The notes below the pieces were generated by a model. The model worked only from the letters and a program-made list of their open reading frames with translations. It ran no database searches and was not told the origin of the DNA. Position numbers and translations under genes: made by a program. Shown piece by piece: positions 32,024-40,225 of a stretch of DNA of 64,000 bases (positions are counted from its first letter, which is position 1; every line of letters starts with the position of its first letter). This DNA is from Azospirillum brasilense (GTDB lineage: Bacteria > Pseudomonadota > Alphaproteobacteria > Azospirillales > Azospirillaceae), in the NCBI RefSeq assembly GCF_007827815.1, contig NZ_VITH01000019.1:1-64000 (forward strand). Reading direction: 5' to 3'.

Positions 32024-33574
32024 CTACCGCTGGACCGTCAGGCGGCCGTCGAGCCGCGGTGCGAAGCCGCCGGTGCGGGCGATCCGGCTGGCCAGGATGG
32101 TCGAGACGAAATCGGCGTCCCGGTCGTCGACCAGACGCGGGGCGGTGGACAGCATCGCGTAGCCGTCGCCGCCGTTGGCGAGGTAGCTGCCGGTGGCCAG
32201 CCGGAAGCGGGCCGCCGGCTCGACCGGCTTGCCGCCCACCGTCAGCGCCACCACGCGCTGGCCGGGCGGGCGCGACGCGTCGACGGTGATGCGGGCGTTG
32301 GACAGGTGCGGGAAGCGGCCCTGCAACTGCTCGATTCCCGAAAAGCCGAACTCCAGCGCGTCGCGGAGCTGCTGCCCGGTGACCTCAATCAGGACGGCGG
32401 TGTCGTGGAAGGGGAATTCGGTCTGGATGTCCCGGCGCGTCCACACCGTGCCCGCCGCGTAGGCGCGGTCGCCGCGGAAGGAGCCGCCGTTGATCAGCGC
32501 CACGTCGGCCTCCATCGCCTCGCGCAGCGAATCGGCGACGGTGTTGGCGAAGGCGTTCTCGCTGGCGCGCACCGCTTCGCGCCGCGTGTCGATGGGCGCG
32601 TCCAGCCGGCCCACCTGCATGCCCAGCATGCTGTCCAGCCGCGCGCGGTAGGCCTTGGCCTGCGTGTCCAGCGCCGGGTCGGGGGGCAGGGTGGCGGTGT
32701 CGATGGCGCGCACGCCGCTGCTCCACACGGTGCGCGCGGCGCCGCCCTTGGTCACCGTCTCGGCGGTGATGTCCAGGGCGAGCACCCAGGCGGCCTGCGG
32801 CTCGACCGTCGCGTTCAGCGTCTTGCCGTCGTAATCCACGGCGATCACCCGCCCGCGGTCCTGGTAGAGCACGATGTCGGCGGCGCCGGAGGCGATCACC
32901 TCGCGGTGGGTGCCGCCGGAATCGCCGGTCAGCGCGACGACCAGATCGGCCCCAGCGCTGCGCAGTTCCTTCGCCTTCTGGGCCAGGACCGGTCCCGGCG
33001 GCAGGAAGGCGGTGCGCGGCGAGCGGGTGATCTCCCCAGTCCGCGCCGGCGCCGCGGCCAGCACCCCGACGCGCACCGGCCCGGCGTTGAGCACCGCCCG
33101 GTCCTCCAGCCCGTCCAGCGGCTTGCCGGTCTGGCGGTCCACCGCGTTGGAGACGACCATGGGGAAGCTCGCCTCGAAGGCGCGGGTCATCAGCACGTCG
33201 TCGCCGTGATGGAATTCCCGGTTCAGCGCCGCCATGGCGTCGATGCCGACCCCGTTCAGCAGGTCGATGACGTGCGCGCCCTGGTCGTAGAAGGACAGGA
33301 CGGAGGGGGCGAGCGCCTGCCCGCCGTGCAGGACGAGCACGGTTCCGCCCGCCGCCCGTTCCTGCCGGACCAGCGTGGCGAGCCGGGCGATGCCGCCGCG
33401 CCCCTGGACGTCCTCCAGCTCGGTCGTGCTGTGGGCGTAGAGGATGGTGAAGCGGGTGGTGTCCGCCCAGGCGGATCCGCCGGCCGTTGTCCCATAAGCC
33501 AGAATCCCGAGAACCAGCGCGACCACCGGGCGCAGCCAGACGCCCCTGCCGAATCCCATGCCGTCGTTCCCCAT
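32024..33574 (-). CDS. 5'-nucleotidase-like periplasmic protein with degenerate metal sites
   Basis: A 516-residue secreted protein with UshA/5'-nucleotidase architecture: signal peptide 1-37 (cleavage AWA-DT), metallophosphoesterase-like N-domain (about 40-280) and the C-terminal 5'-nucleotidase domain (about 300-510), recognisable by LINGGSFRGDRAYAAGTVWT and FPFHDTAVLIEVTGQQL. The C-domain looks intact. The N-domain does not: the expected HTNDxH is AHSTTEL (47-53), the GGD motif is GGQ (84-86), and the GNHEFD motif is LNREFHHG (117-124). It probably does not hydrolyse nucleotides as family members do. With the kinase gene 7 bp downstream, a ligand-sensing role is possible. Confidence 0.8.
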   Translation of the reverse strand: MGNDGMGFGRGVWLRPVVALVLGILAYGTTAGGSAWADTTRFTILYAHSTTELEDVQGRGGIARLATLVRQERAAGGTVLVLHGGQALAPSVLSFYDQGAHVIDLLNGVGIDAMAALNREFHHGDDVLMTRAFEASFPMVVSNAVDRQTGKPLDGLEDRAVLNAGPVRVGVLAAAPARTGEITRSPRTAFLPPGPVLAQKAKELRSAGADLVVALTGDSGGTHREVIASGAADIVLYQDRGRVIAVDYDGKTLNATVEPQAAWVLALDITAETVTKGGAARTVWSSGVRAIDTATLPPDPALDTQAKAYRARLDSMLGMQVGRLDAPIDTRREAVRASENAFANTVADSLREAMEADVALINGGSFRGDRAYAAGTVWTRRDIQTEFPFHDTAVLIEVTGQQLRDALEFGFSGIEQLQGRFPHLSNARITVDASRPPGQRVVALTVGGKPVEPAARFRLATGSYLANGGDGYAMLSTAPRLVDDRDADFVSTILASRIARTGGFAPRLDGRLTVQR

Positions 33575-33813
33575 CCAGCGCCCGCAAGGCGGTCACGACC
33601 GCAGGCCGCACCCCCGGTTCCGCACCCCCCGGTTCCGCGCCGGATTATGCGCGTTCGCACGCCGGTGGTGAAGCTGTACCGAGGATGACAAATCGCCCCG
33701 CTTCACCGCCGGGCGGCACCCGGGCGCCAGGGCGGACCGGAAATGCCATAAGCCCACAGTATTTACAGGGAATTGTCGGCCTATGCGGATGCTGCACCGC
33801 ACCCATTCCGGAT

Positions 33814-33824
33814 TGGTAATACCA
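33814..33824. promoter_or_regulatory. Candidate GntR/FadR-type operator
   Basis: TGGTAATACCA is a perfect TGGT-N3-ACCA dyad, the operator form used by FadR-subfamily GntR regulators such as PdhR and LldR. It lies just upstream of the sRNA candidate, and 148 bp before the MocR-type regulator gene. MocR proteins use a different GntR helix-turn-helix context and binding-site layout, so the actual regulator is unknown. Confidence 0.35.
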
Positions 33825-33837
33825 GTTCGAAAGGGGT

Positions 33838-33917
33838 GCCCCTATTCTCCGCCAGCCCATTCTCGGGGCGTTTCCTCCCTAGACTCAAGGCCGGAGCGGT
33901 TGCTCCGGCCTTTTTTT
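33838..33917 (+). ncRNA. Candidate MmgR (alpha-r8)-like trans-acting sRNA
   Basis: About 80 nt with a 5' stem (GCCCC at 33838-33842 with GGGGC at 33865-33869), a single-stranded TTTCCTCCCT at 33871-33880, and a strong 3' terminator hairpin. The exposed CCUCCC can pair with ribosome binding sites. From memory, the same TTTCCTCCCT decamer is the conserved core of the alphaproteobacterial alpha-r8/MmgR sRNA, which limits polyhydroxybutyrate accumulation in Sinorhizobium, and MmgR is about 77 nt. No gene lies upstream on this strand to need the terminator. The exact 5' end is a guess. Confidence 0.7.
33887..33917 (+). terminator. Rho-independent terminator of the sRNA candidate
   Basis: Arms AAGGCCGGAGC (33887-33897) and GCTCCGGCCTT (33902-33912), with loop GGTT, are followed by seven T (33911-33917). 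It lies 54 bp before the MocR gene, which reads in the same direction, and no protein gene precedes it on that strand. Confidence 0.9.
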
Positions 33918-33971
33918 CGTCCGCGATGGGCTGGGATTGCGGACGGGCAAGGGTCGGGTATCCTTCGGCCC

Positions 33972-35420
33972 ATGACCGCCCTGCCGCCGCCGGAATCGCT
34001 CGATATCGCCCTCAGCCGGACCGCGAAGGTTCCGCTGTCCACGCAGATCTACGCCGCCTTGCGCGACAGCATCCGCGACGGCCGGCTGGCCGAGGGGGCG
34101 CGATTGCCGTCCTGGCGGGATTTGGCCGCGCAACTCGGCGTTTCCCGCGGGACGGTGCGCAACGCCTATGAGCGGCTGATCGACGAACAACTCGCGGTCG
34201 GCCTGGGCGCCGCGGGAACCCGCGTGGCCGAGGGGACCATGACGGCACCGCCCTCCGGCGGACGGCCGGTCCGGGCCCCGTCCATCCTGGAGCTGTTCTC
34301 CAGTTTCGAGCGGCCGCCGCTGCCCTTCCAGATGGGCGTGCCGGCGCAGGACGCCTTTCCCTTCACCCTGTGGTCGCGGATCGTCGGGCGGGCGGCGCGG
34401 GCCGCCGCCGCGGCTCCGGTCGGCTATCCCGATCCTCGTGGCCATGCGGATTTGCGGCGCGAGGTCGCCGCCGTGCTGGCCATTGCCCGTGGCATCCGCT
34501 GCGGTCCCGAGCAGATCTTCATCACGGCCGGCTATTCCGGTGCGCTCGGTCTGGCGATTCGGGCCTTGCGGCTGGACGGCGCCACCGCCTGGATGGAGGA
34601 GCCCGGCTTTCCCCTGACCCGCCGCGCGCTTGACCTTGCCGGCATGACCGTGATGCCCGTGCCGGTGGACAGCGGCGGGATCGATGTGGAGGCCGGACTC
34701 GCCCGCGCGCCGGCGGCGGGTCTGGCCGTGGTGACTCCCGGCCAGCAAGCGCCGCTCGGCGTGACCATGACCTTGCCGCGCCGTCTCGCCCTGCTGGACT
34801 GGGCGGCGCGGACCGGGGCGTGGATCGTCGAGGACGACTATCTCAGCGAACTGCAGTTGAAGGGCCGGGCCGCTCCGGCGCTGGCTTCCCTTGATCGGGA
34901 TGGGCGGGTGCTGCACGCCGGCACCTTCAGCAAGACGATCAGCCCGGCGCTGCGGCTCGGCTTCCTGATGGTGCCGCCGGATCTGGCTGGTCTCTTCGGC
35001 GAGGCCGCCGCCTGCCTGTCCCCCGCTCCAGCGGCGGCGATGCAGCGGGCGGTGGCCGACTTCATGGTGGGCGGGCATTATTTCCGGCATCTGCGCCGGA
35101 TGAAGCGGCTCTACGCCGCCCGCCAGCAGACCCTCCTGGCGGCGCTGCGCGACGCCGCTGGTGCGGAGTCGCCGATGGCGGTGGAGGCGTCGGGAAGCCT
35201 GTCGGTTCGCCTGCTGCTGCCGCCCGGCAGCCAAGACGTCGCCATCGCCGCGGCGGCACGCGCGGATGGCCTCGCTCCGGTGCCGCTGTCGCCCTGGTAC
35301 GCCGACGGGCTGGAGGCCGCGCGGCCCCGGGGCCTCCTGCTGGGCATCACCAATTTCCAGGAACGGCGCCTGTCCGAGGATTGCCGCCGGTTGATCGACT
35401 TGGTGAAGCGGCACGGCTGA
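33972..35420 (+). CDS. MocR/PdxR-type GntR regulator with aminotransferase domain
   Basis: A 482-residue transcription regulator. Residues about 15-85 are a winged helix of the GntR type (LSTQIYAALRDSIRDGRLAE, then WRDLAAQLGVSRGTVRNAYE). The rest is a fold-type I aminotransferase-like effector domain that binds PLP: VGYPDPRGHADLRREVAAVL, VVTPGQQAPLGVTM, and the PLP lysine K321 in FSKTISPALRLG. The start at 33972 excludes a long upstream extension that would overlap the sRNA candidate. Convergent with the AhpD-like gene 17 bp away; MocR regulators often control neighbouring genes, but PLP metabolism genes are absent here. Confidence 0.88.
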   Translation: MTALPPPESLDIALSRTAKVPLSTQIYAALRDSIRDGRLAEGARLPSWRDLAAQLGVSRGTVRNAYERLIDEQLAVGLGAAGTRVAEGTMTAPPSGGRPVRAPSILELFSSFERPPLPFQMGVPAQDAFPFTLWSRIVGRAARAAAAAPVGYPDPRGHADLRREVAAVLAIARGIRCGPEQIFITAGYSGALGLAIRALRLDGATAWMEEPGFPLTRRALDLAGMTVMPVPVDSGGIDVEAGLARAPAAGLAVVTPGQQAPLGVTMTLPRRLALLDWAARTGAWIVEDDYLSELQLKGRAAPALASLDRDGRVLHAGTFSKTISPALRLGFLMVPPDLAGLFGEAAACLSPAPAAAMQRAVADFMVGGHYFRHLRRMKRLYAARQQTLLAALRDAAGAESPMAVEASGSLSVRLLLPPGSQDVAIAAAARADGLAPVPLSPWYADGLEAARPRGLLLGITNFQERRLSEDCRRLIDLVKRHG

Positions 35421-35436
35421 CCCTGCCAGAACGCGT

Positions 35437-35886
35437 TCAACGGGCGGCGGCGGGAACCGTGCGGAAGCTGATGGCGAGGCGGTTGTAGAGGTTCATCAGG
35501 CCGATGGCGATCGTCAGGTCGGCCACCTCCTTCTCGGAGAACTGGGCGGACACCGCCTGGAACTCCGAATCCGGGACGGCGGTCTCGGCCACCCGCGTCA
35601 CCGTCTCCGCCCAGCGCAGCGCGGCGCGCTCGCGGTCGGTGAACAGCGTTTCGGCCTCATGCCAGACCGGCACCAGCACCAGCTTGTCGATGGTGACGCC
35701 GTTCTTCAGAAGATCGCGGCTGTGCAGGTCGATGCAATAGGCGCAGCCGTTGATCTGCGACACCCGCAGGTACACAAGGTCGATCAGCGTGACCGGAAGC
35801 CCGCACTGGCCGATGTAGCCGTGCGCGCCGGCGAAGGCCTTCATGCCGGCGGGGGTGGTGGCGTGGTAGTCGAGACGCGGGGACAT
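35437..35886 (-). CDS. AhpD-like carboxymuconolactone decarboxylase family protein
   Basis: A 149-residue protein of the CMD/AhpD family, which acts as an alkylhydroperoxidase-like antioxidant. The active-site motif is INGCAYCIDLHSRDL, a CxxC-xxxH-like cluster, and AALRWAETVTRVAETAVPD is the second conserved helix. The start at 35884-35886 gives MSPRLDYHATTPAGMKAF, which is the common opening of this subgroup. Its stop lies 16 bp from the MocR stop on the other strand. Its promoter lies in the roughly 125-bp gap before bdcR's stop. Confidence 0.88.
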   Translation of the reverse strand: MSPRLDYHATTPAGMKAFAGAHGYIGQCGLPVTLIDLVYLRVSQINGCAYCIDLHSRDLLKNGVTIDKLVLVPVWHEAETLFTDRERAALRWAETVTRVAETAVPDSEFQAVSAQFSEKEVADLTIAIGLMNLYNRLAISFRTVPAAAR

Positions 35887-36011
35887 GGCGGTTGGTCCTC
35901 AATGGGAATGCGGGAGGTGCCCGGCTGCCGCGGATCCTGCACCGCCCGCCGGTCAGCCGTAAGGACCAAGACGTGACGGAAATCCTGCACCATCTTCCGC
36001 AAGGGGACCCG

Positions 36012-36611
36012 TCAGGCGCCCGACAGCTCCCGGCGGAAGGCGCGGTCCATCATGGCGGCCACCCGCTCCAGCCTGTCCCGGTCCGCGCCGTCGCGGGCCG
36101 CCGCCGACATCCCCATCATCGCGACCACCACCAGATCGGCCAGCGCGTCGGCGCGATCCGGCGCTTCGGTGGCGATGAAGTCGCGGACCGCCGCGCAACC
36201 CTCGCGCTTGGCCGCGTCGGCCAGGGCCTGCGCCTCCGGGTCGGCGCTGTTGCGCGCGCCATCGAGCACGAGGCACCCCGCCGTCCCATTTTGGCCGGGA
36301 TAGAGCGCCGCGGCGAGCGCCAGCGTCCGTGCGATCACCGTCGCCACATCGCCGCCCTCCGCCAGAGCCCTGGCGAAGATGTTCGCCTCGCCCGCCGCGT
36401 AGCGCCGCAGCGCCCGCTCGAACAGCCCGGCCTTGCTGCCGAAGGCGGCGTAGAAGCTCGGCGGCTTGATGCCCAGCTCGGCGCCCAGCTCGGCCACGCC
36501 GACCGCGTCGTAGCCGCGGGCGTGGAACAGCCGCATCGCCGTCTCCACCGCCTCGTCCACGTCGAAGGAACGCCGCCGTCCACGCGGCTCCGATTTTTTT
36601 GTAGCGACCAC
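36012..36611 (-). CDS. bdcR: TetR-family repressor, BdcR-like
   Basis: A 199-residue TetR regulator. The helix-turn-helix covers about residues 17-55 (AMRLFHARGYDAVGVAELGA, then PSFYAAFGSKAGLFERAL). It matches E. coli BdcR over the whole length in recalled alignment, including PGRxRxF-like opening and the AGCLVLDG segment. The start is a GTG at 36609-36611 with AAGGA nine bases upstream. It is divergent from bdcA, as in E. coli, where BdcR represses bdcA. The first operator-like dyad overlaps this start codon. Confidence 0.87.
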   Translation of the reverse strand: MVATKKSEPRGRRRSFDVDEAVETAMRLFHARGYDAVGVAELGAELGIKPPSFYAAFGSKAGLFERALRRYAAGEANIFARALAEGGDVATVIARTLALAAALYPGQNGTAGCLVLDGARNSADPEAQALADAAKREGCAAVRDFIATEAPDRADALADLVVVAMMGMSAAARDGADRDRLERVAAMMDRAFRRELSGA

Positions 36612-36613
36612 TA
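36602..36613. promoter_or_regulatory. BdcR-type operator candidate 1
   Basis: TAGCGACCACTA is an imperfect dyad (its complement reads TAGTGGTCGCTA), covering the bdcR start codon. It is related by inversion to site 2, and the two centres are 50 bp apart, close to five helical turns. Confidence 0.6.
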
Positions 36614-36651
36614 TAAAAAATCCTTGCGCGATGCTCTGGAGTGATTTTATA

Positions 36652-36663
36652 TAGCGGTCACTA
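36652..36663. promoter_or_regulatory. BdcR-type operator candidate 2
   Basis: TAGCGGTCACTA overlaps the AT-rich TTATATAG stretch that would be the bdcA -10 region. It is the same dyad as site 1 with small changes, 21 bp before the bdcA start, consistent with repression of bdcA and autoregulation. Confidence 0.6.
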
Positions 36664-36684
36664 CATTAATTCAAGGAACCGATC

Positions 36685-37398
36685 ATGAGCGACTTCGCGG
36701 GCAAGAACATCCTGGTGCTGGGCGGCAGCCGGGGCATCGGCAAGGCCATCGTCCAGCGCTTCGCGGCGGGCGGCGGGCAGGTCGCCTTCACCTACGCCGG
36801 CTCGGCGGAGGCCGCCGCGGCGCTGGCCGCCGAGACCGGGTCGGAGGCGATCCGCACCGACAGCGCCGACCGCGACGCGGTGATCGCCACGGTGGCGGGG
36901 CGGGGCGCGCTGGATGTGCTGGTCGTCAACGCCGGGGTCGCCATGATCGGCGATCCGCTGACCTTCGACCCCGACGAGGTTGACCGCATGATCGACATCA
37001 ACGTGCGCGGGCCCTACCACGCCGCGGTCGAGGCGGCGCGCCACATGACCGGGCCGGGGCGCATCATCGTCATCGGGTCGGTCAACGGCGACCGGATGCC
37101 CTTCGCGGGCGGTGCCGCCTACGCGCTCACCAAGGCGGCGGTCCAGGGCATGGTGCGCGGTCTGGCGCGCGATTTCGGGGACCGCGGGATCACCGTCAAC
37201 GCCATCCAGCCGGGGCCGACCCACAGCGACATGAATCCGGCCGACGGCCCGATGGCCGCCGCCATGCACGGCTTCATGGCGATCAAGCGCCACGCCCACG
37301 CCAGCGAGGTCGCCGAACTGACCGCCTTCGTCGCCGGTCCGCACGGCGCGATGATCACCGGCTCGTTCCAGACCATCGACGGCGGCTTCGGGGCCTGA
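36685..37398 (+). CDS. bdcA: SDR-family c-di-GMP-binding dispersal protein BdcA-like
   Basis: A 237-residue short-chain dehydrogenase/reductase-fold protein. The Rossmann motif GGSRGIGKAI (residues 13-22) and catalytic pair Y146 and K150 in AYALTKAA are intact. It resembles E. coli BdcA closely by eye (FTYAGS, TDSADRDAVI, GSVNGDRMP, GLARDFG-RGIT). BdcA binds cyclic-di-GMP and promotes biofilm dispersal in E. coli; other SDR functions remain possible. It is divergent from bdcR with operator-like dyads between them. Confidence 0.87.
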   Translation: MSDFAGKNILVLGGSRGIGKAIVQRFAAGGGQVAFTYAGSAEAAAALAAETGSEAIRTDSADRDAVIATVAGRGALDVLVVNAGVAMIGDPLTFDPDEVDRMIDINVRGPYHAAVEAARHMTGPGRIIVIGSVNGDRMPFAGGAAYALTKAAVQGMVRGLARDFGDRGITVNAIQPGPTHSDMNPADGPMAAAMHGFMAIKRHAHASEVAELTAFVAGPHGAMITGSFQTIDGGFGA

Positions 37399-37408
37399 CG
37401 GCCGCCGG

Positions 37409-38068
37409 TTACGTCGTTTCGCCCCAGCGGTCGCGGAAGACGAGGTCCTCAAGGGGAAGCCGGCTGCGCCAGCCGGCTTTCTCCAGTTCCGGCGTCTCGT
37501 GGAAATGGGAGACGTAGCCAAGGCAGAGATAGGCGACCGGGACGATCCGCTCCGGGATGCCCAGCGCCTCGCGCAGCTTGTCCTCGTGCAGGATGCTGAC
37601 CCAGCCGACGCCCAGCCCTTCCGCACGGGCGGCCAGCCAGAGATTCTGCACCGCACAGACGCAGGAGTAGAGGTCCATGGTCGGGATGTGCGTCCGCCCC
37701 AGCACCACCGGGCCGGAGCGTTCCCGGTCGCAGGTGATGCACAGGTTGACCGGCGCCTCGCGGATGCCTTCCAGCTTCAGGCGGCTGTAGAGCGCCTTGC
37801 GCTCCCCGGTGAAGAGGGCAGCGGCCTCCTCGTTGGCCTGGGAGAAGTCGGCGTGAACCCGCGCCTTCACCGCGGGGTCCTGGACGATGATGAAGTTCCA
37901 CGGCTGCATGAAGCCGACCGACGGCGCGTGGTGCGCGGCGGTCAGCACGCGGGTCAGCACCTCCTCCGGCACCGGGTCGGGGGCGAACTGCCCGCGCACG
38001 TCGCGGCGCGAGAAGATCGCCTTGTAGAGCGCGTCCCGCTCCTCCGGTGCGAAGGCGTGGTCGTTCAT
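37409..38068 (-). CDS. bluB: 5,6-dimethylbenzimidazole synthase BluB
   Basis: BluB converts reduced FMN with oxygen to 5,6-dimethylbenzimidazole, the lower ligand of B12. The 219-residue nitroreductase-like protein shows SRRDVRGQF (residues 19-27), HHAPSVGFMQPWNFI (46-60), the CITCDRERSGPVVLGRTHIP region and the VGWVSILHEDKLREALGIPE motif, all typical of BluB. The ATG at 38066-38068 overlaps the cobB stop by 4 bases (ATGA), so it is the last gene of cobA-cobB-bluB. This marks the pathway as oxygen-dependent in the lower-ligand step. Confidence 0.95.
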   Translation of the reverse strand: MNDHAFAPEERDALYKAIFSRRDVRGQFAPDPVPEEVLTRVLTAAHHAPSVGFMQPWNFIIVQDPAVKARVHADFSQANEEAAALFTGERKALYSRLKLEGIREAPVNLCITCDRERSGPVVLGRTHIPTMDLYSCVCAVQNLWLAARAEGLGVGWVSILHEDKLREALGIPERIVPVAYLCLGYVSHFHETPELEKAGWRSRLPLEDLVFRDRWGETT

Positions 38069-39426
38069 GGCGTTTCCCGATCGGGGTCCGCCGCGATGAC
38101 GTGGAAGAAGGAGGCGAAGACGCTGCCGCGCCGCCCGCCGAGCGGGCCGAGGTCCGACCCGTCCGCCGCCGTCGCGGTGACCAGCGGCTCGTCGGCCCCG
38201 CGGTCGAGGATCGAGGCGTAATGGAACTCGTGCCCACGCAGCGCGGTGCCCGCCCGGCCCAGCGGCGTGTCGCCGAGCAGGACGGCGCGGCGGTATCCCA
38301 GATGCAGCTTGCGCTTGGCGAAGGAGGTCCGCACTCCGAGCAGCCCGAGCATCGGGTGGGTGGTCCCCGCCGCGTCCTCCAGCGACTCGCCGAGCGTCAT
38401 GTAGCCGCCGCACTCGCCATAGACCGGGCGCCCGAGCGCGGCGACGCGGTGCATGCCGTCGCGGAAGCGTCCGGCGGCGGCGAGTTGCCCGGCGTGCAGT
38501 TCCGGATAGCCGCCGGGCAGATAGACGGCGTCCGCGTCGTCGGGCGGCGCCTCGTCGGCCAGGGGCGAGAAGTGGGTCACCTCGGCGCCCGCCGCGCGCC
38601 AGCCCTCCAGCAGATGCGGGTAGACGAAGGTGAAGGCGGCGTCGCGCGCGATGGCGATGCGCTGGCCCAGCGGCGGCAGGGCGGGTGCGAAGCTCCCCTC
38701 CGGCGCGCAGGAAGCAGTGGCGAGTGCCGCCACCCGGTCGAGGTCGACGTGCTGCGCGATGAAGCGTCCCAGCGCCGCCAGACGCTCCTGAAGGTCCGCC
38801 GTCTCCTCCGCCTGGATCAGGCCGAGATGGCGTTCGGGCAGGATCACGTCGGGGGTGCGGGGCAGCGAACCGAGGACGGGGATGCCCAGCGCCTCGATGG
38901 CGCCGCCGGCCAAGGCGAGGTGGCGCGGGCTGGCGATGTTGTTCAGGATCACCCCGCCGATCCGCACATCGTCGCGGTAGGTGGCGAAGCCCTTGACCAG
39001 GGCGGCGGCGGACTGCGACTGGCCCTTGGCGTTGACCACCAGGATCACCGGCCAGCCGGTGCGCGCGGCCAGCTCCGACGTGGCGCCGGTGCCGGTCGCC
39101 CCGACGCCCGCCACCCCGTCGAACAGGCCCATCAGCGCCTCGCAGACCAGCAGGTCGGTGCCGTCCCCGGCACGGCGGGCCAGCGAGTCCAGCAGGTCCG
39201 GCCCCATCGCCCAGTTGTCGAGGTTGACGCTGGGCCGCCCGGTCGCCGCCTGATGGAAGGCCGGGTCGATGTAGTCCGGCCCCGCCTTCACCGCACCGAC
39301 GCGCAGGCCGCGCGCCTTCAGGGCGACCAGCAGCCCCAGCGTGACGGTGGTCTTGCCGGTGCCCGACGCCGGCGCCCCGACGATCAGTCCGCGCGGTGCA
39401 GCTTCAGACATGGCGGCCTCAGCCAT
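38065..39426 (-). CDS. cobB: Hydrogenobyrinic/cobyrinic acid a,c-diamide synthase
   Basis: CobB amidates the a and c side chains of the corrin with glutamine and ATP. The 453-residue protein has an N-terminal dethiobiotin-synthase-like ATP domain (GAPASGTGKTTVTLGL at about 17-32, KAGPDYIDPAFH at 47-58) and a C-terminal class I glutamine amidotransferase domain (about 250-445) with the triad cysteine in YGECGGYM and His in FHY/FHV motifs. The ATG at 39424-39426 has AAGGAGGG five bases upstream and overlaps the cobA stop by 8 bases, supporting this start over the internal ATG at 39411. Confidence 0.95.
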   Translation of the reverse strand: MAEAAMSEAAPRGLIVGAPASGTGKTTVTLGLLVALKARGLRVGAVKAGPDYIDPAFHQAATGRPSVNLDNWAMGPDLLDSLARRAGDGTDLLVCEALMGLFDGVAGVGATGTGATSELAARTGWPVILVVNAKGQSQSAAALVKGFATYRDDVRIGGVILNNIASPRHLALAGGAIEALGIPVLGSLPRTPDVILPERHLGLIQAEETADLQERLAALGRFIAQHVDLDRVAALATASCAPEGSFAPALPPLGQRIAIARDAAFTFVYPHLLEGWRAAGAEVTHFSPLADEAPPDDADAVYLPGGYPELHAGQLAAAGRFRDGMHRVAALGRPVYGECGGYMTLGESLEDAAGTTHPMLGLLGVRTSFAKRKLHLGYRRAVLLGDTPLGRAGTALRGHEFHYASILDRGADEPLVTATAADGSDLGPLGGRRGSVFASFFHVIAADPDRETP

Positions 39427-40225
39427 GGGGACCCTCCTTGGGCAGCCAGTCGAGCACGGGGCGCAGCCGCACCACCTCGCCGATCACGATGATGGCCGGG
39501 GGCTCCATCCCGCTCGCCTCCAGGTCGGCGACGCAGGTGCCGAGTGTGGTGACCAGCACGCGCTGCCGCTCGGTCGTCGCGTCGGTCACCACGCCGACCG
39601 GCGTGTCGGCGGACCGCCCGCCCTCCATCAGCGCGGCGGCGATGCCGGGCAGGCCCTTCCAGGCCATGTAGAGGATCAGCGGCGCGCCCGTCGCGGCCAG
39701 CGCCTTCCAGTCCGGCCCGCCCGCGCAGGAATGGCCGGTCGCCAGGATCACCGCCTGGTTGGCCGTGCGGTGGGTGGCCGGGATACCGGCGTAGGCGGGG
39801 CCGGCGATGCCCGCCGTGATGCCGGGGATGATGCGGAAGGGGATGCCCCGCTCGGCCAGCGCCTGCGCCTCCTCGCCGCCGCGCCCGAACACGAAGGGGT
39901 CGCCGCCCTTCAGCCGCAGCACGCGGTGCCCTTCACGCGCCAGCTCGATCAGGCGGTTGGTGATGTCGTCTTGATGGGCGGAGGGCTTTCCGCCGCGCTT
40001 GCCCGCGAACTCCAGCCTTGCCGAGGGCGCCGCCAGCGCCATGATCCGTTCACCGACCAGCGCGTCGTGGACGATCACGTCGGCTTGCCTTAGACCTTGC
40101 AGGGCCAGCAGGGTCAGCAGGCCGGGATCGCCGGGACCGGCCCCCGCCAGCCACACGCTGCCGGGCCGGAAGTCGGCCAGGTCCAGAGGAAGAGAGAGGG
40201 AGTCGGGCGACGGCTCTGCGGTCAT
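39419..40225 (-). CDS. cobA: Uroporphyrinogen-III C-methyltransferase
   Basis: CobA (SUMT) adds two SAM-derived methyl groups at C-2 and C-7 of uroporphyrinogen III, making precorrin-2, the branch point for siroheme and B12. The 268-residue protein has VWLAGAGPGDPGLLTLLALQ (SAM loop), VLRLKGGDPFVFGRGGEEA and ITAGIAGPAYAGIPATHR, the standard SUMT motifs. There is no CysG-like dehydrogenase fusion. The ATG at 40223-40225 overlaps cbiD's ATG on the other strand (CATG), so the first codons are antisense to each other. No strong ribosome site is visible at this start. Confidence 0.93.
   Translation of the reverse strand: MTAEPSPDSLSLPLDLADFRPGSVWLAGAGPGDPGLLTLLALQGLRQADVIVHDALVGERIMALAAPSARLEFAGKRGGKPSAHQDDITNRLIELAREGHRVLRLKGGDPFVFGRGGEEAQALAERGIPFRIIPGITAGIAGPAYAGIPATHRTANQAVILATGHSCAGGPDWKALAATGAPLILYMAWKGLPGIAAALMEGGRSADTPVGVVTDATTERQRVLVTTLGTCVADLEASGMEPPAIIVIGEVVRLRPVLDWLPKEGPHG

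Noticed and set aside
29674..32289. 871-codon plus-strand frame
   Set aside because: Antisense shadow of the histidine kinase with low-complexity composition.
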